This document shows, piece by piece, positions 23,514-30,815 of a stretch of 32,544 nt of DNA; the stretch's first letter is position 1, and every line of letters begins with the position of its first letter. The translations under genes and the position numbers were made by a program. The stretch is from NCBI RefSeq assembly GCF_013185065.1, contig NZ_JAAVTO010000030.1, forward strand, positions 1-32,544, given 5' to 3'. Source of the DNA: Adlercreutzia sp. ZJ473 (GTDB lineage: Bacteria > Actinomycetota > Coriobacteriia > Coriobacteriales > Eggerthellaceae). Below the pieces are notes generated by a model, which did no database searches, was not told the origin of the DNA, and worked only from the letters and a program-made list of their open reading frames with translations.

Positions 23514-24140
23514 TCACGCCTCGTGCGGACGTAGGCGCACCTCGACCTCGAGCCCCAGGCAGGATGCCGCGTCCGCGAGCGTTGAGAGCGTGAGGTTGCT
23601 CCTCCCTGACTCCATGCGGCTCACGAACGCCTGGTCAACCCCCATGCGCTCGGCAAGCTCATGCTGCGAGAGACCCGCTTTCTGCCGCGCCTGCGCAAGC
23701 TCTCCTCCTGCAGCCTGCAAGGCCAGCTCACGCGCTCGGGGATCAGCCGCCCCCTCGAGTCGCATGGGCCGCTCGCCTTCCCCAAGCACGTCGCAGGAGG
23801 GTATGGCGAGGACGAAGTCGTCATCCGAGCTCCGCGCACGGCTTGATTCGAGAAGCGTCAGCTCGTCATACTCCCTCAAGCCATGTGCCTTGAGGACGGC
23901 ACCGAGGTTCTGACGGCTCGGCGGAACAATGCGACCCTCAACCCACCTGCGCGCCCACCTCTCCCCCACGTCGCGCTGGCCTTTTCCGATGAAGGACGCG
24001 AGCATCAGCGGCACGTCGGCCTCGCGCGCCTCCGCGGCTATCCGGATGGAGAAGGCACGCGCCTCGTCATCGTACCTCAGCTGAGCGCAGGGTGCAGCTC
24101 GGCGCGCACGTCCGTCAACGATGTCAGCCACCCAGATCAC
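23514..24140 (-). CDS. Kinase partner protein with C-terminal XRE helix-turn-helix
   Basis: 208 residues, starting at a GTG that overlaps the kinase stop (GTGA). The N-terminal 115 residues, with the block RRWVEGRIVPPSRQNLGAVLKAHGLREYDE split over about 28 positions, resemble (from memory of the family) a protein repeatedly encoded beside this kind of HipA-fold kinase. The C-terminal 60 residues are a clear XRE HTH: ARQKAGLSQHELAERMGVDQ then AFVSRMESGRSNLTLSTLAD. A partner with its own DNA-binding domain would make the pair a self-regulating toxin-antitoxin-like unit. The antitoxin role is inference; the HTH and the coupling are seen. Confidence 0.75.
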   Translation of the reverse strand: MIWVADIVDGRARRAAPCAQLRYDDEARAFSIRIAAEAREADVPLMLASFIGKGQRDVGERWARRWVEGRIVPPSRQNLGAVLKAHGLREYDELTLLESSRARSSDDDFVLAIPSCDVLGEGERPMRLEGAADPRARELALQAAGGELAQARQKAGLSQHELAERMGVDQAFVSRMESGRSNLTLSTLADAASCLGLEVEVRLRPHEA

Positions 24141-24964
24141 AGCGACCCGCCTCTCACAACACCGCGTGCAACCGCATAGTTCCAGCGCTCGCGGATGATC
24201 TGCTCGACCTTGAGCCGATGGGCTTGCGGCAAAACGCCCTCAAGCCCCTCCATGATATCCTCCAAGCCCGCCGAGCTGAGCGGCTCAACGTCAAGAGGCG
24301 CGTCGATGAGCTTGAGGTTCTCGAAGAGGGAGCGCGTGCCCAAGTAGTTGTTGGCGCTGACGTCAGACAGCGGGTCGAAGGCCGCGGCGCGCGCTTCATC
24401 CCCGTAAGCCGAGAACACCAGCGAGAGACCGCTGTCGAACACAGGCGCCAGTCGATAGCCGTCGCCGTCAAGAACCACCTCCACGTTCGCCCCATGCCGA
24501 TCCCGGTTCACCAGAAGGAAGTCAACGAGCATGAGCTCGTCAATCGCGCGCTTCCAGCCCATGCGCGCGCAAAACTCCAAGGGAGACTCCGTCCCCTCCC
24601 TGCTCAAATCGAAGAACACGTCGAGCGCCTGCTTGCGCTCGCCCGGCTGGCGAAAGCTGTCCGAGGCGGACATCCACGTGTCATGCCCCACGCCGTCGAC
24701 CACCACATGCGCATGAACGAGCCGGTAGGCAACGTGATCTACGCCGAGCTGCGCCATCAGCCGGCTGGCCACCAGCTCGTTCACGCACTCATGCCCGTAT
24801 ATGCCGCGGTAGCTGTCATAGCACGAGAGCTTGTAGTACACCGTGGCGCGCGCCGTGGACTCGCGCGCTTTCAGGAACGTCCCGCCCGTACCCGACGTGT
24901 TGGCGCGCTCGCTCCACGTGAGGTGCGAGTAGTCCTTGAGCGCACGCACCAAGTCCTTGCCCAT
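24137..24964 (-). CDS. HipA-fold protein kinase, short form
   Basis: 275 residues, SD GGGAG ahead of ATG 24964. Kinase elements: GTGGTFLKA near residue 25, Lys45 in VYYKLS, the catalytic loop N153-R-D155-R-H157-G-A-N160 and the metal-binding Asp177 in LAPVFDSGLSL. It lacks the N-terminal subdomain of HipA, and the serine-containing autophosphorylation loop of HipA is not recognisable; GTGGTF occupies a comparable place. It resembles a Firmicutes/Actinobacteria kinase group rather than E. coli HipA. Overlaps the downstream HTH partner by 4 nt and has an own palindromic operator 26 nt upstream. Substrate unknown; kinases of this fold often modify tRNA synthetases. Confidence 0.82.
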   Translation of the reverse strand: MGKDLVRALKDYSHLTWSERANTSGTGGTFLKARESTARATVYYKLSCYDSYRGIYGHECVNELVASRLMAQLGVDHVAYRLVHAHVVVDGVGHDTWMSASDSFRQPGERKQALDVFFDLSREGTESPLEFCARMGWKRAIDELMLVDFLLVNRDRHGANVEVVLDGDGYRLAPVFDSGLSLVFSAYGDEARAAAFDPLSDVSANNYLGTRSLFENLKLIDAPLDVEPLSSAGLEDIMEGLEGVLPQAHRLKVEQIIRERWNYAVARGVVRGGSL

Positions 24965-24989
24965 GGCCGCTCCCTTCTCTTCGCTATGA

Positions 24990-25011
24990 TGTATGTATTA
25001 TATTACATACA
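24990..25011. promoter_or_regulatory. Palindromic operator upstream of the HipA-fold kinase gene
   Basis: TGTATGTA-TTATAT-TACATACA, perfect 8-bp arms. On the minus strand it contains TATAAT (24997-25002), a likely -10, so a bound protein would block the promoter. The HTH domain of the partner protein is the likely binder. Confidence 0.75.
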
Positions 25012-25139
25012 CTGCATGAGAAAAGCCTGCAACTGCCTTGCCATGATCAGGCGATGTCGGGAGAGCTACACAACCAATTGCACCCTTCCTCACGTCTTAT
25101 TGCGCGCCGGAAATGGAAGGAATAGCGGCGAAGCGGGCG

Positions 25140-25454
25140 TCAGACGGCCCCACGCCTGAGATTCACGCCGCTCGACACGTTAGTGAAGTAGTCGGTGGTG
25201 AGCACTCCCATGGAGCGGCAGAGGTTCTCAAGCGCCTCGCCTTCGGGCAGGAGGCCCTTGAAGTAGGGCAGCAGCTCCTCTTCCGTAAAGGGTTCGGGGC
25301 GAAGGGGAAGCGACAGCGACACGGCGGCGGCATCGCCGCGGCTCAGGTAATCCACGTCGTAGAGAAAGCTCGTGACGCCGTTTTCGCGCACGAGCCTCCC
25401 CAGGGGCACGGGGCCTTCGGGGCAGTCGCGGTAGACGATGAGCTCCAAAGTCAC
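25140..25454 (-). CDS. HipA N-terminal subdomain protein: HipS-like or truncated HipA
   Basis: 104 residues from a GTG that overlaps the hipB stop (GTGA). The sequence matches the HipA N-terminal subdomain: VPLGRLVRENGVTSFLYD, LSRGDAAAVSLSLPLRPEPF and LPYFKGLLPEGEALENLCRS. Full HipA proteins continue at the point where this one stops after GVNLRRGAV, and no kinase sequence follows in any frame before 24965. Two readings: a remnant of hipA after a deletion, or a free-standing HipS as in HipBST systems, whose kinase might be the gene at 24137. The last 15 residues do not follow the usual HipA pattern, which favours a remnant slightly. Confidence 0.8.
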   Translation of the reverse strand: MTLELIVYRDCPEGPVPLGRLVRENGVTSFLYDVDYLSRGDAAAVSLSLPLRPEPFTEEELLPYFKGLLPEGEALENLCRSMGVLTTDYFTNVSSGVNLRRGAV

Positions 25455-25669
25455 TCACCTCGCTTCATGAGGACCATGTCGAACCCGAGGGTGTTGATGA
25501 CGTTCAGGGCCTTCGCCAGCTCGGTGGTGGGCTTCCCGTTTTCCAGGTTTGAGATGAACGAAAGGCTCACGGCACACAGATCGGCCAGCTCGGTTTGAGT
25601 CAGGTTCTGGCTCTTGCGCTCTGCGCGGATAGCGGCTCCGATGTCGCTCACGGTGCTGACGAGGCTCAT
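25451..25669 (-). CDS. hipB: HipB-like XRE antitoxin/repressor
   Basis: 72-residue XRE protein, GGGAG 7 nt before ATG 25669. HTH: IRAERKSQNLTQTELADLCA then VSLSFISNLENGKPTTELAK, followed by the HipB-type ending VINTLGFDMVLMKRG. In HipBA systems it represses the operon and neutralises the kinase. Here it is followed by only the N-terminal HipA subdomain. Two palindromic sites upstream (25685-25741) are probable autoregulatory operators. Confidence 0.92.
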   Translation of the reverse strand: MSLVSTVSDIGAAIRAERKSQNLTQTELADLCAVSLSFISNLENGKPTTELAKALNVINTLGFDMVLMKRGE

Positions 25670-25684
25670 GGCAGGACTCCCTTG

Positions 25685-25741
25685 TTTCTGCGTACGCCGT
25701 AATTATGCCACGGATGATGGAAATTTCTGCGAACGCAGAAA
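25685..25741. promoter_or_regulatory. Paired HipB operators around the hipB promoter
   Basis: Site 1 is a perfect palindrome TTTCTGCG-AA-CGCAGAAA (25724-25741). Site 2, TTTCTGCG-TA-CGCCGTAA (25685-25702), keeps one arm exactly. A minus-strand -10 candidate CATAAT (25702-25707) lies between them. Two spaced operators flanking the promoter are typical of hip loci. Confidence 0.78.
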
Positions 25742-26079
25742 AAGAAAAAAGAACCGAGCTCAAAAGCCAGGAAGGCAGCCGCCATGGAAGCTCCTTCACC
25801 CCGAGGAATGCGGAGCGAGGAGTCCATCTGGCTGAAAAAGACATGAAGATCCGCGTGATTGGGCCTACGCTCGATAAACTCCCCGAACGCGACTTGCAGT
25901 TTTTCGAAGCCATGCTCGTCGACGAGAAAGCAAGTCTTAGAAACCACCCACCCCCCTCAAGCATACGAGCCCAGATGCCGGAAAGACATGGTACGCAGTG
26001 GCAGAATCAGTGTTTCGCAGACCGTGAATTCCTATCGTGTTCATCGTCGCAACGGTTTCAGCAGCGAGGCACGTCGGCC
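25742..26079. other. Intergenic region beyond hipB, no gene seen
   Basis: No supported gene. Open frames across it on both strands lack ribosome sites and conserved content. Composition drops in GC here, and this appears to be the left border of the accessory island. Confidence 0.55.
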
Positions 26080-27219
26080 TCACCCGACCGGTGCGCCGTA
26101 CAGCATGAGCTCGCTTTCGGGCGGGACGTACAGAACGTGGTAGTCACCGAACTCGTCGACGTTGCCGTTCGCGGCGAGCGGCCCGCTCACGAAATTGCGT
26201 CCCATCTTGAAGGTCGCGCCGGTGAGCTGCCGAACGCTGTAGCCGACATCTGAGTACCCACGCGTGAGCTCGCCCCACCGCTCGGACGGCACGAACACCA
26301 TCACGTCGCCCGTTTCGGCAAAGGCAGGAGCGTCTGCGAGGCAGGCGTACGCGTCGCCGAAGGTGACGCACGAATCGTAGGGCTGGAGCTTCTCGCCCGC
26401 GCCCTCGTCCAAGCGGTCGAAGAGCACCCCCATACGTTCCGAACCCCAAAAGCAGAAGCCAGAGCCCTCGGAGAGGGGCAGTTCGGCGCAGGCAACGCCC
26501 TCCTCCCCTCTCGTGGCGTGAAGGCACGAGGCAAGGTAGGGCAGGCAGCACTCAGGCTGAAACGCCCACGAGGCCGACCGATCGTTCGCTAGGGCGCGCT
26601 CCCACGAAGGCATGTCCGCGACCGTCAGGCACCAGGCCTCGTCGAAGCCCTCGGGCAGCTTCGCGAGACCGGCGGGCGCTTCGTCGAAGACGAGGGTGCA
26701 GCTCATGTCCTCCGCCTCGGCGCATAGTTGCTCGATGTTGGCGCCGTCGAAGAGCGCGCCCCACGTCACGGGACAGCTCGTCAGCTGCCCGTCGAGGGGC
26801 TTCGGGAGCCCCGCTGAGGTGACGAGGTGGTCGACGAGGGCCTCCTCCACTTGCGCACTTTGCCGACTGTCGCCCGCCCCCACGCCGTCGACGACGTCGA
26901 CGGCGAACGTCTCACCCGCACACGACACGATCACCGGAACGCCGCTGAACGAGGCCTTGTCCCAGGTCGACCCCTCGGCGGGAACCCCGCCCTCGAGCCC
27001 TTCGCCAGCAGCGGGCTCAACCTCGACGCCGTACTTCTCCAGGCAGTAGGACACCGCGCCCGTGAGCGCCTCGTCGCGCTCGTCCTGCGTCATCGCCGTC
27101 GACGAAGACTCAGACACATGCCGCACCTCCGACGAACAGCCAGCAAGCCCCCACAACCCTGGCAGCGCGAACGCCATAACCGCAACTGCAACCGTCACCG
27201 CAAGGAGAAGCCTGGTCAT
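26080..27219 (-). CDS. Lipoprotein of unknown function
   Basis: 379 residues from ATG 27219, with GAGGGG 6 nt upstream. Signal peptide MTRLLLAVTVAVAV... ends in lipobox LAG-C28, so it is anchored on the outer face of the membrane. The mature part is acidic, with scattered cysteines that could pair, and no family I recognise. GC content is higher than that of the next gene upstream. It follows the secreted-protein gene on the same strand but is separated by a terminator-like hairpin (27303-27333), so expression may be independent. Confidence 0.8.
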   Translation of the reverse strand: MTRLLLAVTVAVAVMAFALPGLWGLAGCSSEVRHVSESSSTAMTQDERDEALTGAVSYCLEKYGVEVEPAAGEGLEGGVPAEGSTWDKASFSGVPVIVSCAGETFAVDVVDGVGAGDSRQSAQVEEALVDHLVTSAGLPKPLDGQLTSCPVTWGALFDGANIEQLCAEAEDMSCTLVFDEAPAGLAKLPEGFDEAWCLTVADMPSWERALANDRSASWAFQPECCLPYLASCLHATRGEEGVACAELPLSEGSGFCFWGSERMGVLFDRLDEGAGEKLQPYDSCVTFGDAYACLADAPAFAETGDVMVFVPSERWGELTRGYSDVGYSVRQLTGATFKMGRNFVSGPLAANGNVDEFGDYHVLYVPPESELMLYGAPVG

Positions 27220-27290
27220 TGAGAACCCCTCACAAGAATCACCAACCAAACGTCGCATACGAACCCTCCGCGCTCAAGCGATTATGCTCG

Positions 27291-27333
27291 AAAAACGCCG
27301 AGATGCGGGGAGAGGCCTCACCACTCCCCGCAT
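27291..27333 (-). terminator. Terminator after the secreted-protein gene
   Basis: ATGCGGGGAG / CTCCCCGCAT 10-bp stem (27303-27312 with 27324-27333) and 11-nt loop, with TTTTT seven nt later on the minus strand. Confidence 0.75.
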
Positions 27334-27352
27334 GAACCGGCTAAACTACGCC

Positions 27353-28453
27353 CTATAGCCTTTCGAACGAAAATTCACCAACAACAGAACCATCTTCGGA
27401 GTAAACCGGCATAGACACCATCATCGAAGGTCGTGCAAGTTCGAAGATAGCATCGAAGTCATCCTCCAAAACGTTAATGCCATCTGCTTGGCCCAAAGAA
27501 GAAGCCTTGGCACCTTCCGACATCGCATCAACAGCAGCAGCTTTACCGTCTTTATAACGGATGCTCATTACGCACTCCAGCGCACTTTCATAATCGAGCG
27601 CATCTATACCGTAATACTCTTCAAAGGCCTCTTTGAGAGCCGCCGCCTCCATCTTCGCATTTTCCTCGATAGCCTGAAGGCGATCTTCGTCGGTAACGGC
27701 ACCGTTATATATGACATCATCCATATCCGCAATGACGATATAGCCTATTTCGCTGTTCGACGCCTCGACGCGACCCATGTCCGGCATAACGGTTTCGCCA
27801 TTCTCGTTCGTATACGGAACACCATATACCAAACCATCTTCACCCACGAAATTGTGCATACCGGGCGTCCACTCAGCCGCATTCGTACCGGTATCTTCAC
27901 CAGCAGACATTATGCCTGGATCGGTCAGCGTGAGGAGAAAAATGTTGCTGGAAGTAACCTCGTAGCTAGCTGACGAGTTGGATTTCACCGTTCCATACCC
28001 CCAAGCAGCAGCTCCTTCGGAGTAATTGATCGTATGCGACAAGGATCCTTGAACATAGGAGCCTTTCGAGCTGCCACCCCAATTCGTTACAGCGGTACCC
28101 CAATGCATAGTTTCAGTACCAAGTGCATTTCCGACGGTAATGCCAGCTTGAGAGGTAATAGAACCACTCGAAGCCGCTTGGCTCGTACAAGCTATGTTCA
28201 TGAACGAGTAGCAGTCAGCCGAATAGTATCCCATTTGATTGTAGGCGCCCGTATTGTACGAAGTGTATGTTGGGGACACATACCAGTATTTTGACGGGGA
28301 ATGCTGAATAAAGTTGTATGCGAACGCAGAACCGACTGGCAGAGCAGAAGCCAGCACTACGCATAGAACAACAGAGACGAGCTTTGTAATCACCCTGCTC
28401 TTCGATCCGTTCTCATCGCTCCAGGAAGCATTCAAAGAATGAGAGCTAGTCAC
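27353..28453 (-). CDS. Secreted protein of unknown function in the RiPP island
   Basis: 366 residues from GTG 28453, chosen because AAAGGGG precedes it; an ATG-like start further upstream has no ribosome site. A signal peptide (VITKLVSVVLCVVLASALPV then GSAFA) is followed by a Ser/Tyr/Gly/Asn-rich stretch and then a more acidic, conserved-looking half (GLVYGVPYTNENGETVMPD, IGYIVIADMDDVIYNG, EAFEEYYGIDALDYE). The second half reads like a regular folded domain, the first like an extracellular beta-rich region. Low GC compared with the flanks suggests acquisition. Its upstream region shares a motif with the maturase promoter. Not recognised. Confidence 0.82.
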   Translation of the reverse strand: MTSSHSLNASWSDENGSKSRVITKLVSVVLCVVLASALPVGSAFAYNFIQHSPSKYWYVSPTYTSYNTGAYNQMGYYSADCYSFMNIACTSQAASSGSITSQAGITVGNALGTETMHWGTAVTNWGGSSKGSYVQGSLSHTINYSEGAAAWGYGTVKSNSSASYEVTSSNIFLLTLTDPGIMSAGEDTGTNAAEWTPGMHNFVGEDGLVYGVPYTNENGETVMPDMGRVEASNSEIGYIVIADMDDVIYNGAVTDEDRLQAIEENAKMEAAALKEAFEEYYGIDALDYESALECVMSIRYKDGKAAAVDAMSEGAKASSLGQADGINVLEDDFDAIFELARPSMMVSMPVYSEDGSVVGEFSFERL

Positions 28454-28483
28454 CAAACCCACCCCTTTCCAAAAGAACCTTAC

Positions 28484-28513
28484 AATATGACAAGAATTGT
28501 CGACAAAATGCAA
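28484..28513 (-). promoter_or_regulatory. Candidate promoter of the secreted-protein gene
   Basis: Minus strand TTGCAT (28508-28513), 18 bp, CATATT (28484-28489). Moderate match only. Confidence 0.4.
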
Positions 28514-28560
28514 GGTGCCACGGACAAGACTATCGTAGCGTGCGATAACGCAAATGATTC

Positions 28561-28593
28561 TCAACTAAAAGCTTGGATAACCAACTATTGGTT
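28561..28593. promoter_or_regulatory. Shared operator-like motif plus small palindrome before the secreted-protein gene
   Basis: TCAACTAAAAGCTTGG (28561-28576) closely matches CCCAACTAAAAGTTGGG at the maturase promoter, with ten bases CAACTAAAAG identical. Directly beside it AACCAA-CTA-TTGGTT (28579-28593) is a perfect inverted repeat. The latter could also be the weak terminator hairpin of the HTH gene. Confidence 0.6.
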
Positions 28594-28601
28594 TGCTATC
28601 T

Positions 28602-28820
28602 TTAAGAGATCTCTTCATCCTCTACGTAATCGAGAATGTCTCCTGGTTTGCAGCCGAGCTCGCGGCAGAGCGCGTTAAGCGTGGAGAAGCGCATGGCCCT
28701 GACCTGGCCGGTCCTTATGCGCGAGAGATTGTTCTCCGACAGGCCAATCCTCTCAGCAAGTTCTTTCGAGCGAATCTTCCGCTCGGCGAGCAGCTTATCC
28801 AAATTGACGACTACGGCCAC
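28602..28820 (-). CDS. YozG-type XRE/Cro helix-turn-helix regulator
   Basis: 72 residues, GTG start with GAGG 6 nt upstream that overlaps the end of the DUF2975 gene. HTH block KLLAERKIRSKELAERIGLS then ENNLSRIRTGQVRAMRFSTL, ending ALCRELGCKPGDILDYVED, the hallmark of YozG-like regulators. These are regularly found immediately after DUF2975 membrane proteins, as here (8 nt gap). The pair may sense or protect the membrane; in this place an immunity or feedback role toward the peptide is possible but unproven. Confidence 0.9.
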   Translation of the reverse strand: MAVVVNLDKLLAERKIRSKELAERIGLSENNLSRIRTGQVRAMRFSTLNALCRELGCKPGDILDYVEDEEIS

Positions 28821-28828
28821 AAAGCGCC

Positions 28829-29374
28829 TCAGATCACGTCATCTGAGACGCTTTGCAGCATCACGCCGTACTTGAAGACAAAAGAAAGCAAAAACAGAGC
28901 GAGGGCTGCAACAACGGCCGCCATGTTGACCTTATAGACGTATGCATGAACGTACCCGCCCAGCATAATTCCGTTGCAGTTGAATAAGACAGAGCAGGGC
29001 TCAAGAAAGAAGTCGATCACCGCGAAAGTGACAATCATACCCACCACGATTCGCATTCGCTTGACCTGCGCCATTGAGAAGGGTGAAATGCCTCGCGAAA
29101 CCTCCTGGCACACATTCGACAAAATCCAGAGGGGCAGAACAAAACAGAAGGCTTGAGCCACGACAAGGAGAGCATCTACTACGGTTCCTTCCTTGGACAC
29201 GATCTCCACACAAGGAAGAAAAGTGTTCAAGAAGAGCAGCAGAAACGGGAGGACGTTGAGGGCCAGCACGAGGACGACGATAGCCCTAAGGATCACGACG
29301 GCAACCGCACTTCCCCTAGAAATCGCAGCTAAATACCCTTCCACATCCCTCGCCTTTACTTCCGTATCAGCCAC
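28829..29374 (-). CDS. DUF2975-type four-helix membrane protein
   Basis: 181 residues from GTG 29374 (GGCGGAGGG upstream). Four membrane segments at about residues 22-50, 66-86, 106-126 and 148-170. CQEVSRGISPFSMAQVKRMR between helices 2 and 3 is the characteristic DUF2975 loop (the G-x-PF block). It sits 32 nt after the 27-codon peptide gene on the same strand, so it is probably in the same transcript as the maturase. Proteins of this sort have no known biochemical role; immunity to the neighbouring peptide is a hypothesis. Confidence 0.85.
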   Translation of the reverse strand: MADTEVKARDVEGYLAAISRGSAVAVVILRAIVVLVLALNVLPFLLLFLNTFLPCVEIVSKEGTVVDALLVVAQAFCFVLPLWILSNVCQEVSRGISPFSMAQVKRMRIVVGMIVTFAVIDFFLEPCSVLFNCNGIMLGGYVHAYVYKVNMAAVVAALALFLLSFVFKYGVMLQSVSDDVI

Positions 29375-29406
29375 TTGCCCTCCGCCACAAGAATCTTATC
29401 TCTCGA

Positions 29407-29490
29407 TTAATAGCCCACGTGAATGCACACGGATCCGTACCCTATGGGAAAACAGATCCCCACTTCCGCTCCGTCATTATGGAAAAGCAT
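29407..29490 (-). CDS. Candidate RiPP precursor peptide, 27 residues
   Basis: ATG 29490 is preceded by an optimal SD AGGAGG at 7 nt; this SD overlaps the stop codon of the radical SAM gene, so the two are translationally coupled. The first ten residues (MLFHNDGAEV) would be a short leader. The rest holds two aligned heptads, ICFPIGY and VCIHVGY, joined by Gly-Ser and ending exactly at the stop codon: [IV]-C-[FI]-[PH]-[IV]-G-Y. One Cys per repeat is a natural site for radical SAM thioether or C-C chemistry. No known RiPP precursor family is recognised. Peptide identity rests on position, SD and internal repeat; it is too short for homology evidence. A longer in-frame version upstream inside the maturase gene is not supported. 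Confidence 0.72.
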   Translation of the reverse strand: MLFHNDGAEVGICFPIGYGSVCIHVGY

Positions 29491-29501
29491 CTCGTCACCT
29501 C

Positions 29502-30734
29502 CTAGTTTAACCTTGAAGCGATGTCCTTCATCCGGCGATCGTAAACTCGCCGGATCATTTCGCAATACGTATCTCTTCCGCACACCCCCTCTCCTCCGGC
29601 AACAGCGCGCGCACGGCAACCTCCCCCGCAGAAGAGGCGCGTGTTACATGCGCTGCAACCTTCATAACTACGTGCATCGAGCGACGCGAACAGGCGCGCA
29701 ACCTTGCCCTGAAGCGTCTCGCTGAGCGGCTGCCTGAACACATTCCCCATGAGAAACCGCTCGTCGTGAAGCATATGGCAGGGAAACACGCTGCCGTCAG
29801 CCGCAACGCTCACCAAAGACGATCCCGCCCCGCACGAGTTCCTCGCCACGAGCCCTGCGCCGAGGGGAGCGTCGCGCGGCGCTGCATGCGGTGCGGCACA
29901 TATCGCCTCGGCGAGCGGCTCCATATCCTCCTCGCCGAAGCACAGATCCGTCACGTCACCGTTGCACGCCGATCGGGAAAACAAGCTGAAACTCAGGTCG
30001 ACGCCCATGTCTTGCGCGAGCTTCGCATAACGCGGTATGTCGCCCAAGTTCCTCGCGTGGATCGTCGGCAGGATCTGCACCTTGACGTCGACGCGCTGGA
30101 GCGCTCGCACGGCTGAGACCAGCTGGCCAAATCGCTGTTCGCCTCGCACATAGGCCGGACCGTCATCGGAGCAGCCGTCGAAGGACACCGCCACATGATC
30201 GACGAAAGGAGCAAGAGAGGCTAGATCAGCTTTCTCCACCAGCATGCCGTTCGTGAGCACGCATACCTGCTCTACTCCACATCCCTCTTTCGCGTAGCGG
30301 ATGAGACCAGATAGATCTTCGCGCAGAAAAGGCTCACCACCTGACACGATGAGCAGTGAGACACCCGCCTCACTCAGATCGCGTACGGCATGCTCAAGCT
30401 GTTGGAGGCTGGGGTCAGGCAGCGTGTTTCGTCCCGCGTCTCGCGAGTAGCAACCCGTGCATTCAAGGTTGCAGCGCTGGGTTACGTGCAGATACGCTGC
30501 CGCCAGGCGTCTTGGGCCCTTCGGTTCCGCGAAGAACCCGTGCTCTTCCAGGCGCCGGTAGAGACCCTCGTCAGTTTCCCTGATAAGCCGAGCATCAGCC
30601 ACTCCACGAAGCACCGCGTCGCACGCACGAGTCGCCGCCTTGTCCAGCCCCACGATGCAGCCGTTTTCCCCGTTGCCGATCACGGTCATTCCGAGCAAGC
30701 TAGTCATGTCAACCTGAGAACCAAAGGTTTGCAT
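29502..30734 (-). CDS. Radical SAM/SPASM peptide maturase with PqqD-like N-terminal domain
   Basis: 410 residues from ATG 30734 (GAGGGG 6 nt upstream). Residues 1-75 resemble a PqqD-like RiPP recognition element (CIVGLDKAATRACDAVL, then GLYRRLEEHGFF). The radical SAM cluster is C88-x3-C92-x2-C95, with SGGEPF at 131-136 for SAM binding. The C-terminal SPASM domain has C301 and C319, then C360-x2-C363-x5-C369-x3-C373, C385 and C391, enough for two auxiliary [4Fe-4S] clusters. Enzymes of this make install thioether, C-C or similar cross-links in ribosomal peptides. The candidate substrate is the 27-residue peptide encoded 11 nt downstream. First gene of the operon, divergent from a LysR gene. 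Confidence 0.92.
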   Translation of the reverse strand: MQTFGSQVDMTSLLGMTVIGNGENGCIVGLDKAATRACDAVLRGVADARLIRETDEGLYRRLEEHGFFAEPKGPRRLAAAYLHVTQRCNLECTGCYSRDAGRNTLPDPSLQQLEHAVRDLSEAGVSLLIVSGGEPFLREDLSGLIRYAKEGCGVEQVCVLTNGMLVEKADLASLAPFVDHVAVSFDGCSDDGPAYVRGEQRFGQLVSAVRALQRVDVKVQILPTIHARNLGDIPRYAKLAQDMGVDLSFSLFSRSACNGDVTDLCFGEEDMEPLAEAICAAPHAAPRDAPLGAGLVARNSCGAGSSLVSVAADGSVFPCHMLHDERFLMGNVFRQPLSETLQGKVARLFASLDARSYEGCSACNTRLFCGGGCRARAVAGGEGVCGRDTYCEMIRRVYDRRMKDIASRLN

Positions 30735-30786
30735 TGCCACCCCTCAATCAGAGAAAACGCATTTCCAAGTATCCGGCAGAAGCCGG

Positions 30787-30815
30787 TATATAGACCAGTA
30801 CGCATTCCCAACTAA
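30787..30815 (-). promoter_or_regulatory. Candidate promoter of the maturase operon
   Basis: Minus strand TATATA (30787-30792) as -10, 17 bp, with a poor -35 TTAGTT (30810-30815) that falls inside the palindrome at 30807-30823. A weak -35 overlapped by an operator is what an activator-dependent promoter looks like. A CCGGC/GCCGG hairpin (30773-30786) lies just downstream in the leader. Confidence 0.55.

Noticed and set aside
25705-26253. Plus-strand frame of 182 codons and minus-strand frame 25666-25947
   Set aside because: No ribosome site, no recognisable domain, overlap with the hipB operators or the lipoprotein gene.
28454-28564. Upstream start of the secreted protein
   Set aside because: Would place 37 residues before a normal signal peptide region and has no ribosome site; GTG 28453 has one.
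29491-29619. Longer, 70-codon version of the precursor peptide
   Set aside because: The additional codons lie inside the maturase gene in another frame and have no ribosome site, whereas ATG 29490 has an optimal one.
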